Origin: Nageia nagi
Lineage: Eukaryota; Pinophyta
DNA length: 64,000 nt
Direction of reading: 5' to 3'
Assembly (NCBI GenBank): GCA_050084985.1
Contig: JBITNC010000001.1
Coordinates: 122,388,001-122,452,000 of the forward strand
Shown piece after piece: positions 10,737 to 21,480 of the stretch (within the stretch, counting starts at the first letter, position 1; every line of letters starts with the position of its first letter). A model generated the notes under the pieces. It was not told the origin of the DNA. It saw nothing but the letters and a program-made list of their open reading frames with translations, and ran no database searches. The position numbers were made by a program, and so were the translations under genes.

Positions 10737-11165
10737 ATAGTGACTTATTAAAACTAGGCTTGATGATGAAAAAAAATGTTCTCCTTGGAAAATATATCAA
10801 GATGTCTTTTGAAATATGAGAAAACACTTAACAATAAAGTGTTGATCACCACTCCTAAGGATCCATCTATGGCACTTGGTCCAATGAAGCCTCACTTCAA
10901 AAATAACCATAACCAAAAGAAGGGTTCTTATGCTCCTAAGAAGAACATCAAGAATGGTGGGAATAAGAAGATTTTGATAATGGTAAGTTTAAGAAAACCA
11001 AAGCTAAATTTGATGGAAATTATAATTTCTATAACCGCTATGGTCATAAGGAAGCTGATTGCTTCAAGAAAAAGAAAGGGCAAGGTGAAAAAGGATATGG
11101 AAAACCAAACAAATCTAATATTAAGAAGAATAAGAATTTTTCTTATGTTGCTACCTTTTACTCTA
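10737..11165 (+). pseudogene. C1 gag C-terminal part with zinc knuckle
   Basis: Lys/Asn-rich basic sequence leads to a nucleic-acid-binding knuckle at about 11020-11085, read as FYNRYGHKEADCFKKKKG. The family pattern is CxxCxxxxGHxxxxC. The two leading Cys are Tyr here (TGT to TAT), while GH and the last Cys remain. Several frame changes occur between 10776 and 11020. The N-terminal capsid part is absent because E1 sits at the left edge. Confidence 0.75.
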
Positions 11166-11990
11166 AGTCTCACACTTTGAAAAATGATTGGATTATTGAT
11201 TTTGGATGCACTAATCATGTGTTTTGAAATAGATAAGTTTGAAAACTTTCATAAGTATAAAAAAGATGCAATTGTGATAAGTGATAGTTCAGTCCTTAAA
11301 GTTCAAGGTATTGAGAGTGTGTTGATACAAGGAAAGATTCTTGAGAATACACTTTATGTGCTTAAAATCACTATGCATCTCTTTTTTGTAATTCAAGTTA
11401 TAAGGAAGAGTTACTCCTTTGAGTTTAACTCACACTCTTGGTGCACAAAAAAGTGCCTTACCATTTTGGTGAAAGGTTTAGTCCAAGATGACCTTTACAT
11501 TATGTATCAATTTCCAATAAAGATGTGCCTCGCAACTAATGTTTATTAGGCCACCTAAACCATAAGAACATTCAAGTCATAAAAGATCATGAACTTGTGG
11601 AAGGTTTGCCTACAATATCATCTACAATTGGTCTTTGTAAGATGACATTTGGTTATCTTATAGAGCACAAAGATCAAACCTTTGATAGGTTCAAAGATTT
11701 CAAAGCTTTGGTAAAAAGTCAATTTGGATTCAAAATCAATATGTTAAGATTTTATAATAAGGGTGAGTATAATAGCAAGAAATTCAATGATTTTTGTACC
11801 AAGTATGAAATTAAGAGGTAATTTACTATTCCTTACACTCTTTAATAGAATGGTGCTGCTGAAAGGAAAAATAGAACCATTCAAAAAATGGTAAGATGTA
11901 TGTTGGAAGATCTTCCAAGCTTCTTATGGGGTGAAGCTATAAATACTACAATCTACATTTTGAATAGGTGTCCTTCAAAAGTAGTTGAAG
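11166..11990 (+). pseudogene. C1 protease remnant and internally deleted integrase
   Basis: The protease site reads WIIDFGCTNH near 11190-11215 (family WIIDSGCTNH), so the catalytic Asp stays but the next Ser is Phe. The pre-integrase region follows (LGHLNHKNIQVI near 11550). The first part of the integrase core, with the first catalytic Asp, is deleted: GLCK runs directly into a WYFLKHK-like segment at 11640. The second Asp segment reads LRFYNKGEYNS (family LRSDNGGEYTS), so Asp is Tyr. At 11843-11848 TAA TAG replaces the two Gln of PYTPQQNG; the Glu of ERKNRTI remains. Confidence 0.85.
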
Positions 11991-13500
11991 GTAAAAATCC
12001 TATATGACACATAGAAAAAAAAGAAACCTAATATCTTTCACTTTAGGATCTTTGGTTGTGATGCTTATGCCTTTGTTGTTCCTGATAAGAGAAGGAAGCT
12101 TAATAAGAGATATAAAAAGTGTATCTTTGTGGGTTATGACAATCAACATAGAGACTAAAAGCTATACCAACCTTCTTTCCATGTAGTATTTGTGTCAAGG
12201 GATGTAAAGTTCAATAAACTTCTTAAAGATTTTGCTTCTTATGAGAACCTTGATGAGGGTGATGATTCCTTTATTGCTCCTAACTAGTTGGATGTCAATG
12301 TGGATTTCTCACCTAAAGAAAAAATACTCTAACACAAAGGATAAAAAGGAATATGACCATTAATAAATATTTATTTTCCAAAATTGATTGCAATAATATG
12401 CCTTCATCCTACAAAGAAGCTTCAAAGTATGAGTGTTGGATGAATGTAATGAATGTAGAGTATGAGGCTCTAATGAAAAATCAAACTTAGAATTTGGTTC
12501 ATTATCCTAATGAACATAATGTAATTGAAAATAAATGTATTTATAAGTTTAAATATTACTTAATTGGAGATATTGAAAAATACAAAGAAAAGTTAGTAGC
12601 TAAGGTTTTCACTGAAAAATATGGAGTTAATTATGAGAAAATCTTTGCTCTAGTGGCAAAGATGCCTACTATTAGATAAATATTTTTCTTTTAGTAGCTT
12701 AGGGATGGAAAGATTTTCAACTTGATGTTAAGAGTTCTTTTCTCAATGGTAACTTAGATATGGAAATCTACATGAATCCACTAGAAGGGTTTATTGCTAA
12801 AGGTAAAGAATATTTTGTGTGCAAGTTAAACAACTCTTTGTATGGACTTAAGCAAGCACCAAGGGCTTGGTACAAAATATTTTCAAGATAATTTAAGTAG
12901 ATTGGATTTTTTAAATACTTATTTGATTCATATATTTATGTTCTCAACTAAAAATAATACTTGATATTGATTCTTCTCTATATGGATGATTTGTTAATTA
13001 CAAGGAATAATATAGTCCTCTTACAAGATTACATATCCAAATATAAGGTAACTTTTGAAATTACTAATCTTGGTCTATTGCACTACTACCTTAGTATGCA
13101 AGTGTAATATTACAAATATTCTACTTAAATTATTCAATCAAATTATATATTAGATATCTTACAAAAGTTTGGAATGGATGAGTGTAAGCATGCTGCAATT
13201 CGAGTCTCTCCAAGAATCACTTTATCTCTTAGTTCTAACTTTTAGTTCTTAGATTCTATGAATTACAAATAACTAATTAGTGGTCTTCTTTATTTGACTA
13301 TCTATAGGCTAGATATTATCTTTTCTATGAATTTGATGTCTCACTTTATGCAAATACCATATGTTGAGAACTTCAATGTTGTTAACCAAATTTTGAGGTA
13401 TGTAAGGGCACTAAGGATCTTACTCTCAAGTATGATAGGTTACCCTTATTTATTCTTTCAAGATTCTCAAATTCTAACTATGGGAAGATAGAGATGATAT
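11991..13500 (+). pseudogene. C1 reverse transcriptase (copia, RVT_2 type)
   Basis: The C-terminal integrase tail, in broken frames, passes into RT near 12400. Recognisable pieces are CWMNVMNVEYEALMKNQT, NKCIYKFKYY, GDIEKYKEKLVAK, SLYGLKQAPRAWYK near 12835-12870 and the catalytic box YMDD at 12979-12990. These are followed by FEITNLGLLHYYLSMQV and the KHAAIRVSPR and LLYLTIYRLDI segments. Met replaces the usual Val of YVDD. Many TAA/TAG codons sit where family members have Gln. Confidence 0.88.
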
Positions 13501-13945
13501 GAAATAAACCTTTACTTATATATTTAGCATTGGTTTAGGTGCTATATCTTAGGCTTTCAAGAAGCAACCTACTACTACTCTCTTCACCATTGAGGCTGAA
13601 TATCATGTAATGCTAGTTGCAGCCTAGGAAGCCATTTGGTTGAGGTATCTTCTAAAAGAAATAGGGTATGAACAAGTTCATCCATTTCAAATTTTTTTAT
13701 ATAATTAGTTAGTTATTACTTTGTTAAAGAATCTTATTTTCTATCAAAGAACAAAGCATGTAGAAATCCAAGCCCACTCCATTAGAGAGAAGGTTATGGA
13801 TGGTCTTCAACACTTATAGTATTGTCCATAGATCCTAAACTCTATTGATTTATTCAATAAGCCTCTTCCTAAAGCTCAATTATATAAGCTTAGAGAGTCT
13901 ATTATGTTGGTAAAATTAGCCTTGAAAAAGGGAGTAAATGTTGAA
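13500..13945 (+). pseudogene. C1 RNase H (copia)
   Basis: The segment AISxAFKKQPT, then TIEAEYHVMLVAA, stop, EAIWLRYLLKEIG (near 13550-13660), matches the copia RNase H (family SWxSKKQxT, STxEAEYxAxxxAxxEAIWLR). It continues with RTKHVEIQAHSIRE and ends with LFNKPLPKAQLYKLRESI at about 13890. The stop between VAA and EAI is TAG where Gln or Lys is usual. Confidence 0.85.
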
Positions 13946-14947
13946 TTCTTATTGAATCCATTGTAATGTTTTCCTTAGTTAATGAAGTTGTTGAACTTTT
14001 ATTTGGTTTGTATACTTTATTCATACATTCCTTTATTTGGTAACTATAAGTATAGGCTTGGAATATTAGTGATGGATTATAGTGTACCTCAAATCCAAGC
14101 ATATTATATCAGGGAGAAATTTCTTAATGCAATAATTATAGCTTTATTCATCTAACTTTGTCTCTCTTGATTTATTCACTAGTTACCTTAGAAATTTTGT
14201 TTTGCACCTTTGAAAGTTTCTTATGGTAGTGAAGTTATCGTAAGGGGGAGTGAAGGTTGAATTCATATTTGTGATAACAAATTAATCCTTATGAGACTAT
14301 TTTCTTGTATAATGTTGATCTAAATGTATACCTTCATGGTTAGCTTGCTCTTTATGAGGAACTCATGGTACATTTTATTTTGTTATCACTATGTGAGGAA
14401 TTAATATGTGTTAAGCACTGTTTGGTTATCCATATGTGAGTAACTTATATATGCACATATAAGTTTTTATTTTTGATCAACATATGCAATATATATATAT
14501 ATAGTAGATGAATATAAATATTAGCTTGGCATCTTCATAATGACTTATAGTGCATCATTAATTAGTTTATAGATGGAATTACTTAGTTAATTTATCTTGT
14601 AATTGATATGAATGTTATATGATGCATCTAACTGATCTTGTTTATGAGCTACTTGTAGCTTGCAGGTTTCATCTTGATAGTGTAGGTTACTTAGTTCATG
14701 TGGTCAAGCTCATGGAGGCTCACATGTTAACTTAGAGTTGATCGACTACATTTACAATGAAACCAATTATGGTTAATGATTGTATTTTAAAGCATTTTGT
14801 TAAATGGTATTGTAATGAGTCTCAAACTAAGATCTTATATTTCAATGATGTAAAGTTCTCATCTCTATTTGTATTTCTTTGGATAACTCTCTCTTACTCT
14901 TCTTTCTTCTTTTCTCTACTCTTTATCCCACTATTACATTAAGGAGG
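13946..14947 (+). other. C1 3' non-coding region
   Basis: No coding trace. The first 350 bp match C2 (35830-36185) closely, so this is part of the element. A purine run, AAGGGGGAG, at about 14239-14247 resembles a polypurine tract, but the sequence after it is not repeated elsewhere. The better LTR start is at 14948, preceded by AAGGAGG. Confidence 0.6.
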
Positions 14948-15459
14948 TGTTAGAATTTGTAATGTAATATTGCGTAATATTTCTCTTAAATGTAAATTCA
15001 CTTAATACTTAAAGTATCATTAGATACCTTAAAGTACTAAGGAAATATAAATAGGAGAATGATTAAAAATAGGTATGAGTTTAAAAATAGGTAAAATATT
15101 AAAATAGAAAAAGAATTAATTATAGAGTGGGTTTCTTCTTATAAAAATATAATAACCCTCCCCTTCTCTAGTTACACAATTGTAATGCAAGCTTTGCTAT
15201 AGGTTGGAGAGAGAAAAGAGATTTTGTAAGAGAGGTCTTTAAGAATAAGAAGATCTTAATTAGTGGACATACTTTCAAAGAAGAAGGAACCACTTTATAT
15301 CTTGTGTTATTTGTGTGATTGGCTTTAGTTATTGTGCTATTATGTTGATGTTGAAAGTGCCTTCTTGAGATCTTAGGAGATTAGAAGTTAATTTAGAAAG
15401 GATTTATTTCTTTATCTTCTTATAAAGGAGTAATCTCAAGAATTTCTCTTACAATTGCA
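14948..15459 (+). repeat. C1 3' LTR
   Basis: It begins TGTTAGAATTTGTAATG after AAGGAGG and ends TTGCA at 15459. A TATA box TATAAATAG lies at about 15046-15054. The last part (15200-15410) matches a fragment at 36185-36390 in C2. The whole resembles the solo LTR at 54740-55189 in reverse, including the start and the segment TAGTGGACATACT versus TAGTGGATGTACT. Length is about 510 bp. Confidence 0.75.
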
Positions 15460-15474
15460 GTTAAAAATTATTAG

Positions 15475-15919
15475 AGCAAACATTTATGGTTGATCCATTA
15501 TCTACCATTGTTCATTTGATTTCCCATCCATCAACCATAGGTGTGATATATAAAGTTGAACATTCATCCAACAATTCTTCATTAAGCTTTTCAAATTTGT
15601 AAAAAAAAATAGCATCACGTTCCTCAATGGCTCTAAGTTTTGCAAAAAACATTGTAGTTGAAATATTATTAGGGATAGTTTCATTCTTAAACAAAGCATA
15701 TAGTATATCCTTATGAACTTGAGATGTAGAAATAAGATCATATAAATTAATTTTAGTAGGTGTATTTTTCAATTGATCAATTATACTATAAACTTTAGGA
15801 TCATGATGGATACTTACTTGTTTAGTTTTGATTAGATTTGGAGCATTGCTTGGACATCCTCTTCTCAAGTTAGAGCAAACCTCCTTGTCCATTAAAATAT
15901 ATTGATTGTAGGTACTCAA
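15475..15919 (-). pseudogene. G-minus gag-protease linker and start of protease
   Basis: A 135-codon open frame holds the typical linker: DPKVYSIIDQLKNTPTKI, then LYDLISTSQVHKDILYALF and NETIPNNIS. Tat elements have a similar helical segment just before protease. After a stop codon at about 15512 the frame continues as TMVDNGSTINVC (15508-15475), which is the aspartic protease active site (family LVDNGSALNVC) with its Asp intact. The frame is then lost at the C1 LTR edge at 15459, so the protease was split by the copia insertion. Confidence 0.75.
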
Positions 15920-17010
15920 ATAGCAAGGCTTTCATCAATTGTATATCTTCCTTTCTCCATAAACTCCAATATTGCTTCCTATAATGTATTGAAAAAATTT
16001 ATATCATGTCCTTTTTATTGATAGTAAAAGTACAATAGGCATCAAAGTATGCCATAGGAGTATTATCATCTTGGGAGAAGCACTCAATGGGATGTAAGAG
16101 TCCTCTTTTCATTAGATCCCTCAAAATAATGTGTGGTTGTATCATAAATGTATATGAATTTTATTTTATGGTTTTATATCTTTGTATATTTGGGGAAGAG
16201 GGTCTATCCACCATATGTACCATTTTTTATCTTTTTTTTTGCATATGGTTTTCTAGTGTCTCACACAAAGGGGTTAGGTGCATACTTAAGCTCACCTAAA
16301 GCTAACAATGCCTTCTCTTTTTGCAATAATTATTGAACTAATATTCTTAGCATTAGAAGAATGCAAATTAAAAATAGGTATAGTAGATTCATGAAAAATA
16401 GCATAAATTTCATGTTTATCTAATTTACTTTGAATGGATTGCCATACCTTTTTGAAGCATGGAACATACTTCTCAAGGGTTTCATTGCCTCCTTGTTGAA
16501 TTGCTCATAACTTAGATACATTACTTTATTCCTTGATGTTGTGCTTATATTGGCCTATGAAACTTTGACTAATGTCTTTAATCAATCAATCAAACTACTT
16601 GGTAGAGCATAGAACCATTAACTAGCATCCCCTTTTAGAACCTTGGGAAGAATTTTTCCATCAATCTCTCCTTTGATCCTAGCTTCAATAGGCATTCCTT
16701 CTAAAAGCTAAGGAGATTTGGGATCTTGTTCACCACTAAACATCTCAAACTTGGGGCCTTATGGTCAATTGGTAGGGGAAAGTTATGGATCTCATCTATC
16801 AAGGGTGAAGTGAAAATGCCATCATATTAATCCAAATTTTATGGTTGTGAGGTGCTAGAAAGCACAACTTGAATAGTAGGAGCATATGTTGAGTTTCCTA
16901 TACCAGATAATGTATTTATTGCTTTTTGCATCTCAAGCATATTTTTGTTCATTTCTTGCATTAGGGAAATGATTGCTATATCCATTTCTACATCACTATC
17001 ATCCTAGGAA
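15920..17010 (-). pseudogene. G-minus gag
   Basis: The capsid-type gag domain shows GDAS, stop, WFYALPSSLID near 16640 (family GDALxWFxxLPxxSI), preceded by EARIKGEIDGKILPKVLK and an N-terminal helix MQEMNKNMLEMQKAINTL near 16960-16910. Downstream is WQSIQSKLDKHEIYAIFHE, then IPIFNLHSSNAKNIS, equivalent to the E2 gag segment after WKSI. The C-terminal knuckle is not clear. Many frame breaks. Confidence 0.75.
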
Positions 17011-17059
17011 TAACAATGCATGATGCTAGCAATGTAACCTTAACATAAAGCTTGAAAAG

Positions 17060-17723
17060 TCTTGCTAGTAAGGAAAGGTAAATCAAACAATAAAGTTCAC
17101 CAAAATTTAGTCTTAAAATAATGTAATTAATTATTTATGGAGGTTAATTAATGAACTATTGGTCTACTTATTTCTTATTAATGCATATATCTAAAATATG
17201 GCAAAACACATAATAGAAAGATACTTATATTTAATTAGATTGAATGTTCATTCTGTAAAGAGAAATATACATAAAAGAAAAGCATACATTTATTCAATTG
17301 CACACTAGTGGAATAATATATTTTACATGCTACTAACAACTTAAATAAGCAATATAATAGATGCAACAAAGAATGTATCGATGAGTGAACGAAACAATCA
17401 TTAGATAGAAATCATAAGATATAACTTATAAATAAAATTTGTACATAACAGAGTGATGGATAATATGCTAGACTCTCTCTTGATTCCTCCTCATATTCAT
17501 TTTCCTATAATGTTTAAGGTCATCAATTGATTCCATTATCTATGATACAACTTTACATGCCTTTGATCTTTTTAACCCTTGTACATACCACAAGGCTTCA
17601 CTATTCCTATCATATAGCTTTATCATGACTTAGGGTATTATTCTAATCTTATTTTACATAATACATCATTAACACTCTAAGATGAATTATTTAACAAATA
17701 AAATTCATTTTTAGGCATCTACA
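17060..17723 (-). repeat. G-minus probable 5' LTR
   Basis: The left-reading sequence from 17723 begins TGTAGATGCCTAAAAATG, the LTR start shared with E1. Gag coding begins about 700 bp further. The inner boundary and primer site are not resolved and no second LTR is in the window, so only the outer edge is supported. Confidence 0.5.
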
Positions 17724-18011
17724 GGTAGGACTTGGGCTCCTTTTGGGCATCTGGTGAAGGCCTAATTTATAAGTTGACAACCTCGACTATACTCTCCCTT
17801 AAGTGATATTTAGTGATGGTAAAATGTTGATATATGGATATCTAATTATGCACATGTTGATTATCTTTTTTCATGTACATTATGATGAAAATATGCATAT
17901 TAATTTATTTAATTTTGAATTTTTTTTGTATGCTTGGTTGGATGAAAATCTTGCTAAATAATGTTTGTGCACTTGTTGATATCCATAATTAAAAATTTTT
18001 GATGGAGTACT
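17724..18011 (+). other. Junction DNA with a remnant minisatellite unit
   Basis: Mostly unrecognised AT-rich sequence. The last ~37 bp (17975-18011), ending AAATTTTTGATGGAGTACT, match the unit of the 45-bp minisatellite at 32453-32893 (AAATTTTGATGGAGTAGT). This shows that E2 landed in that repeat. Confidence 0.75.
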
Positions 18012-18514
18012 TGTATTCCTTCAAAATAATACTCAAAATTTGGATAATATTACTATTCTTTATTCTTCATTATTTCATTTGTCTTAATACTTGAAAGCTA
18101 TGTATATAAGTGTACCCAAAAAATCACCATTCTTTTAGAGTTTTCATGTCTTGTATTGTTTAAACCTTTCCCTCTATTCACATTCCTATTCCCTAGAACA
18201 TCAAGAATCATTTTGTAAATAAAGTCATACAAAAGTTTTGTCTTTCTTCAACACCTAAGAAATATGTAAATAAGGCCACCCAGAGATTCTATCAAAACAC
18301 TTATGTTAAATTTATATTCTTTTAGTCTTTAATAACCATAAGTCTAGGATACTTGAATATCATGTCATCTTCTCCAAATAAACCCAATAAGTCATGTATC
18401 AAAATTACTCAAAATCATATTTGTCACCTTAGAGTCTCTAGGAATCATTGACATGAAAGTCCAAGACTTGTATATATATGTAGAGTACAACTTCTAAGAA
18501 ATGCAAATAGAGCT

Positions 18515-18880
18515 TGGGGATTTCAAAGCATGACATCACAATTTTCAATCATAATAAATGGGTCTTAGAATAGATAGTAGGCACTATAGATTCTTAAAGG
18601 TCATTGATAGAGCTTGATGATTTCCGAAGATGACATCACATTTTTTTAAGAAAATCAATGAGTCATAGAATAGATAGTAGGCACTGTAGATTCTTGAATA
18701 TCATTGATAAAGCTCAATGATTTTAGGAGATGACATCACATTTTTTTGATAAAATGAGCAAGTCCTAGAGAAAACCAAATCATTAGTAGTATGCAAATAT
18801 TTTGAAGCATGACATCACATTTTTTTGAGAAAATCAATAGTTCCCAAAGGAAACCAAATTATCAACAAAGCCTAAAAGAA
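18515..18880 (+). promoter_or_regulatory. E2 U3 repeats carrying TGACATCAC motifs
   Basis: Four consecutive imperfect units (about 117 bp, the last ones shorter) carry the core ATGACATCACATTTTTTTGA, then AATCAATGGGTCCTAGA. In the 5' LTR TGACATCAC is present in all four (about 18530, 18631, 18732, 18808). In the 3' LTR (30994-31335) two of four are intact. TGACATCA is one CpG transition from TGACGTCA, the palindromic site bound by bZIP factors. I infer an LTR enhancer made of repeated bZIP-type sites, now decayed. Confidence 0.6.
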
Positions 18881-19462
18881 GAACAAAGATCCTACCAAGG
18901 GAATAGAAGAGTAATGTAAGAGAATGAACTCTCGAGTCCAATTCATCTTAAGTGTTTGACCCCCTAGGCCCTATTAATATGTCAACACCAACTCATTTCC
19001 ACCTAAAAGTGGTAATTCTTCTCAATTTAAGCATACATAATATCTACCAACCATCATTACTCTAATTACTAACATCCACAGTATACATCATAAAGATTGC
19101 AAAGGAGTATATGGAGGCTAATAAAGTAAATAATCAAATTGTACCAATCAATGTGCAATCAAACAACTACTCAATCTACCATAGTACCACTTTTAATTAG
19201 CAACAATTCTAAACTCAATCAACTATAGGGTTCTAGAAGGAGCAATCAATGACATGTCAAAAAGATTGTAGCTTTATGGACATGGTGAATCAAAAGTTAC
19301 AAATCCCCAAAAGATCCAAAAATTTGGATAGTTAATGTGATTTAAAATTTTATATTGTACAATCTAGCATAGTTGTAATATTTATGTAAATAACACTATT
19401 GTAGCTATTTCATTCAATACTAGTGTTAATGAGATCCAACCACCCAAAAGGGGAGGAAGTTG

Positions 19463-19470
19463 TATAAATA
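19463..19470 (+). promoter_or_regulatory. E2 TATA box
   Basis: TATAAATA lies within GTTGTATAAATAGCTAG, about 500 bp before the LTR end. The 3' LTR has GTTGAATAAATAGCTAG at the same place (31939), so the box is mutated there. Confidence 0.65.
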
Positions 19471-19967
19471 GCTAGTTTTAAAAATTAGAATGGTTAGAAA
19501 TTCTAACAAATTTTCCCTAATATATAAGAATAACTCATTTATGATAATACAAAGAAATAATGCTTTTCTCTCTTGCAACAAAGTGCTTGTTATTGTTTTT
19601 GTGAATGTTATGTATAAAATGTTTTCTTCAAATTATGGATGTGTATTATGATTGTGAGACCCCAAGGGTGAGGCAGTTTGCTATTCTTAATCTTGGTTAT
19701 GAATTGTTGCTTGTGCTATAATGCCCAAGTTATAAATTTTCCATTTTATTTATTTATTATCTCTTTCCTGTTACTCTTTACCTTTTTATTGCTTTCCTAT
19801 TACTTTAGACCTTAAACATAGATAAGAGTTGGCCTATAACCTAGAGATTGAATAGAAGATTTACACGAATGCATTCCCACCACCTTCTACTCTTTCAAGG
19901 AACCTATTATTGTGTGAAGTGGAGAACATTACCATACCAAACCCTTGAGGTTACACTATACTAATCA

Positions 19968-20356
19968 ATAATAGATCAATTCTATTTTTGGCATGCTTGG
20001 TGTGAAATAAGCTAAAATGTATATTTAGTGGGTGTTATTAAGCTTGATAACTTTGTTTGGTAGGTTATCAATTTGATCCTTCAATATTATAAGGTTTTTG
20101 TGACCTTATTGGCAACTCTACTATCAACTAGTCACCTTTTTGAACCTTGGCACCTCTAGAATGTAGGATAACTAGAAGTAGTGCTAGAAATTCCCTAAGA
20201 TAGCCTAGATTTCATGATTTGTCACTTCCCTATAGGAGGAATAGATAGAAAATAGCTTGGGTTACATCACCTTTGATCCCTTTAAGAGCTACCCCTTTAT
20301 CAATTACATTTGACTCATTCCTAGAAAATCCCTCACCTTCTGTAAGTCCTCCAAGT
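19968..20356 (+). other. E2 leader, primer site unresolved
   Basis: No coding trace. Two TGG-starting candidates for the tRNA primer site are seen: TTGGCATGCTTGGTGTG at about 19988, 20 bp after the LTR, and TTGGCAACTCTACTATC at 20109. I cannot match either firmly to a tRNA 3' end from memory. Confidence 0.4.
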
Positions 20357-21480
20357 ATGGCTCAACTAGTAGACTTCCCTAACTAGAATAATAATCATCC
20401 CTTGGTTGTAGCTACTATTTCATTGCCTGTACCTCAAGTAGCTTTTAAATTTTTGCCTAAGTATGATGGCTTTGAAAAGATGCCATATGATCACTACTAA
20501 GATGTACCATTACTAGCTTTAAGATTTGATATCATTGATGAAACTATGACGACAAGGTTATTATCACATTCTTTTGAAGACAAAGCAGCTGAATGGTTCA
20601 AGCTCTCACCCCCAATCTATAAATTCATAGGGAGAGTTATATCAATCCCTAATTAAAAGGTTTTCTATATATGGTGATGACAACATGTTCCTTACTCTCA
20701 TAGCATGTATCAAAAGGCATCCACATGAATCTATTGATGATTTTAATATCAAATTTGAGAGAACATGGAAATCCATACTAGTAAGGATAAGACCAACTAA
20801 TGCTCAAGCTCTAGTATATTACCAAAAATATTTCATTCCTAACCTTAATATGCTTATTGTTATGTTAGGAGATACATTCCTAGATGTTTATTATATGGAT
20901 AAGATTGTAGAACATACTTTGATTTCCTCTAAAAAATTGTAGCCTAGAATGATCATGCTTGTATTTTCTAGTTTACCTCTTAAGCAAACTCCACAAATAG
21001 GTCATCCTGGAGTTCTCACCTTACCACCTCCTCCTAAACCTACTATTCAAAATTAGATACTAATGTTACCAAATCTAACATCTACAAGTATTGGTACTAA
21101 ACCCAAGTCTTAAAAAGAGGAAAGGATAAGGTAGTTGGAGATAACTATCAAAAATCTATCCAACAAGCTCACTCTATAAGAAAGGTAGAATCATGGTTTT
21201 ACCTATAGAAGATATGATAATCAATATCAACCAAGATTCTAGCCTAAGGTCAATCAACAAGAATAGTCTAATCCTCTTAAAGCAATCAAGAATGTTATTA
21301 TAACCAATTCTATAGATGGTGTTTCTTCAAGCATTATGGAATGGTGTCCACCATGTTCAGCTCCTAATTTTCTAGATTCATGTGTGGTATATCAACATCA
21401 ATATTTAGGGTTATATTTTGATCAGATGGTAGAACTTGCTTTAGATCCTACTACTAACCTCATAATGGTTATTTTTGGGT
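20357..21480 (+). pseudogene. E2 gag
   Basis: The frame from ATG 20357 shows VAFKFLPKYDGFEKMPYDHY, then LLSHSFEDKAAEWFK, and after one shift the WRELYQSLIKRFSIYGDDN segment, i.e. the capsid domain of retrotransposon gag. An open frame at 20685-20942 carries HPHESIDDFNIKFERTWKSI. Downstream is EWCPPCSAPNFLDSC near 21340-21385, a probable Cys-rich knuckle in which Asn stands where other members might have His. Stops are mainly TAG/TAA. Confidence 0.8.

Larger units (their letters stand above)
10737..15459 (+). mobile_element. C1: Ty1/copia retrotransposon, 5'-truncated
   Basis: The order gag knuckle, protease, integrase, RT, RNase H, 3' LTR is the copia order (integrase before RT). The 5' LTR and gag start are missing, because E1 with its 3' LTR abuts the gag at 10736/10737. 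All ORFs are broken. A second copy of the same family is C2 (33441-36391), and a solo LTR of a related family lies at 54740-55189. The right end cuts into the protease gene of a minus-strand gypsy element. Confidence 0.85.
15460..17723 (-). mobile_element. G-minus: Tat-like Ty3/gypsy 5' portion (LTR, gag, protease)
   Basis: Read right to left: LTR start TGTAGATGCCTAAAAATG at 17723, gag domain (about 17010-16300), linker (15919-15512) and protease active site (about 15500-15478), which is cut by the C1 LTR. RT and integrase would lie on the far side of C1, outside this window. The LTR start matches that of E1 (TGTAGACACCTAAAAATG), so the element is a relative. It is the oldest layer in the nest. 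Confidence 0.75.
18012..19967 (+). repeat. E2 5' LTR
   Basis: It starts TGTATTCCTTCAAAATAATA and ends CTAATCA. It aligns along its whole length with 30491-32450. The U3 has ~117-bp internal repeats (18515-18880), and a TATA box lies near 19463. The segment CCCTTGAGGTTACACTATA at 19942-19960 is the last block shared with the 3' LTR. Confidence 0.93.

Noticed and set aside
10928-11218. Minus-strand hydrophobic open frame resembling a membrane protein.
   Set aside because: It is the complement of the Lys-rich copia gag; complementing AAA/AAG gives Phe/Leu codons.
14239-14260. AAGGGGGAG as the C1 polypurine tract, with an LTR starting TGAAGG.
   Set aside because: The LTR at 14948 has the family start, a TATA box and a related solo copy. 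The earlier tract does not begin a repeated segment.
15460-15480. TTATTAGAGCAAAC after the C1 LTR looked like a tRNA-Met primer site, implying a second tandem copia copy.
   Set aside because: On the minus strand these bases are codons of the gypsy protease (NVCSNN after MVDNGSTI), so the resemblance is chance.
20109-20127. TTGGCAACTCTACTATC as the E2 primer site, which would put the LTR end at about 20108.
   Set aside because: Both LTRs align only to 19967/32450, and the target duplication fits that end. It is 140 bp too far downstream.
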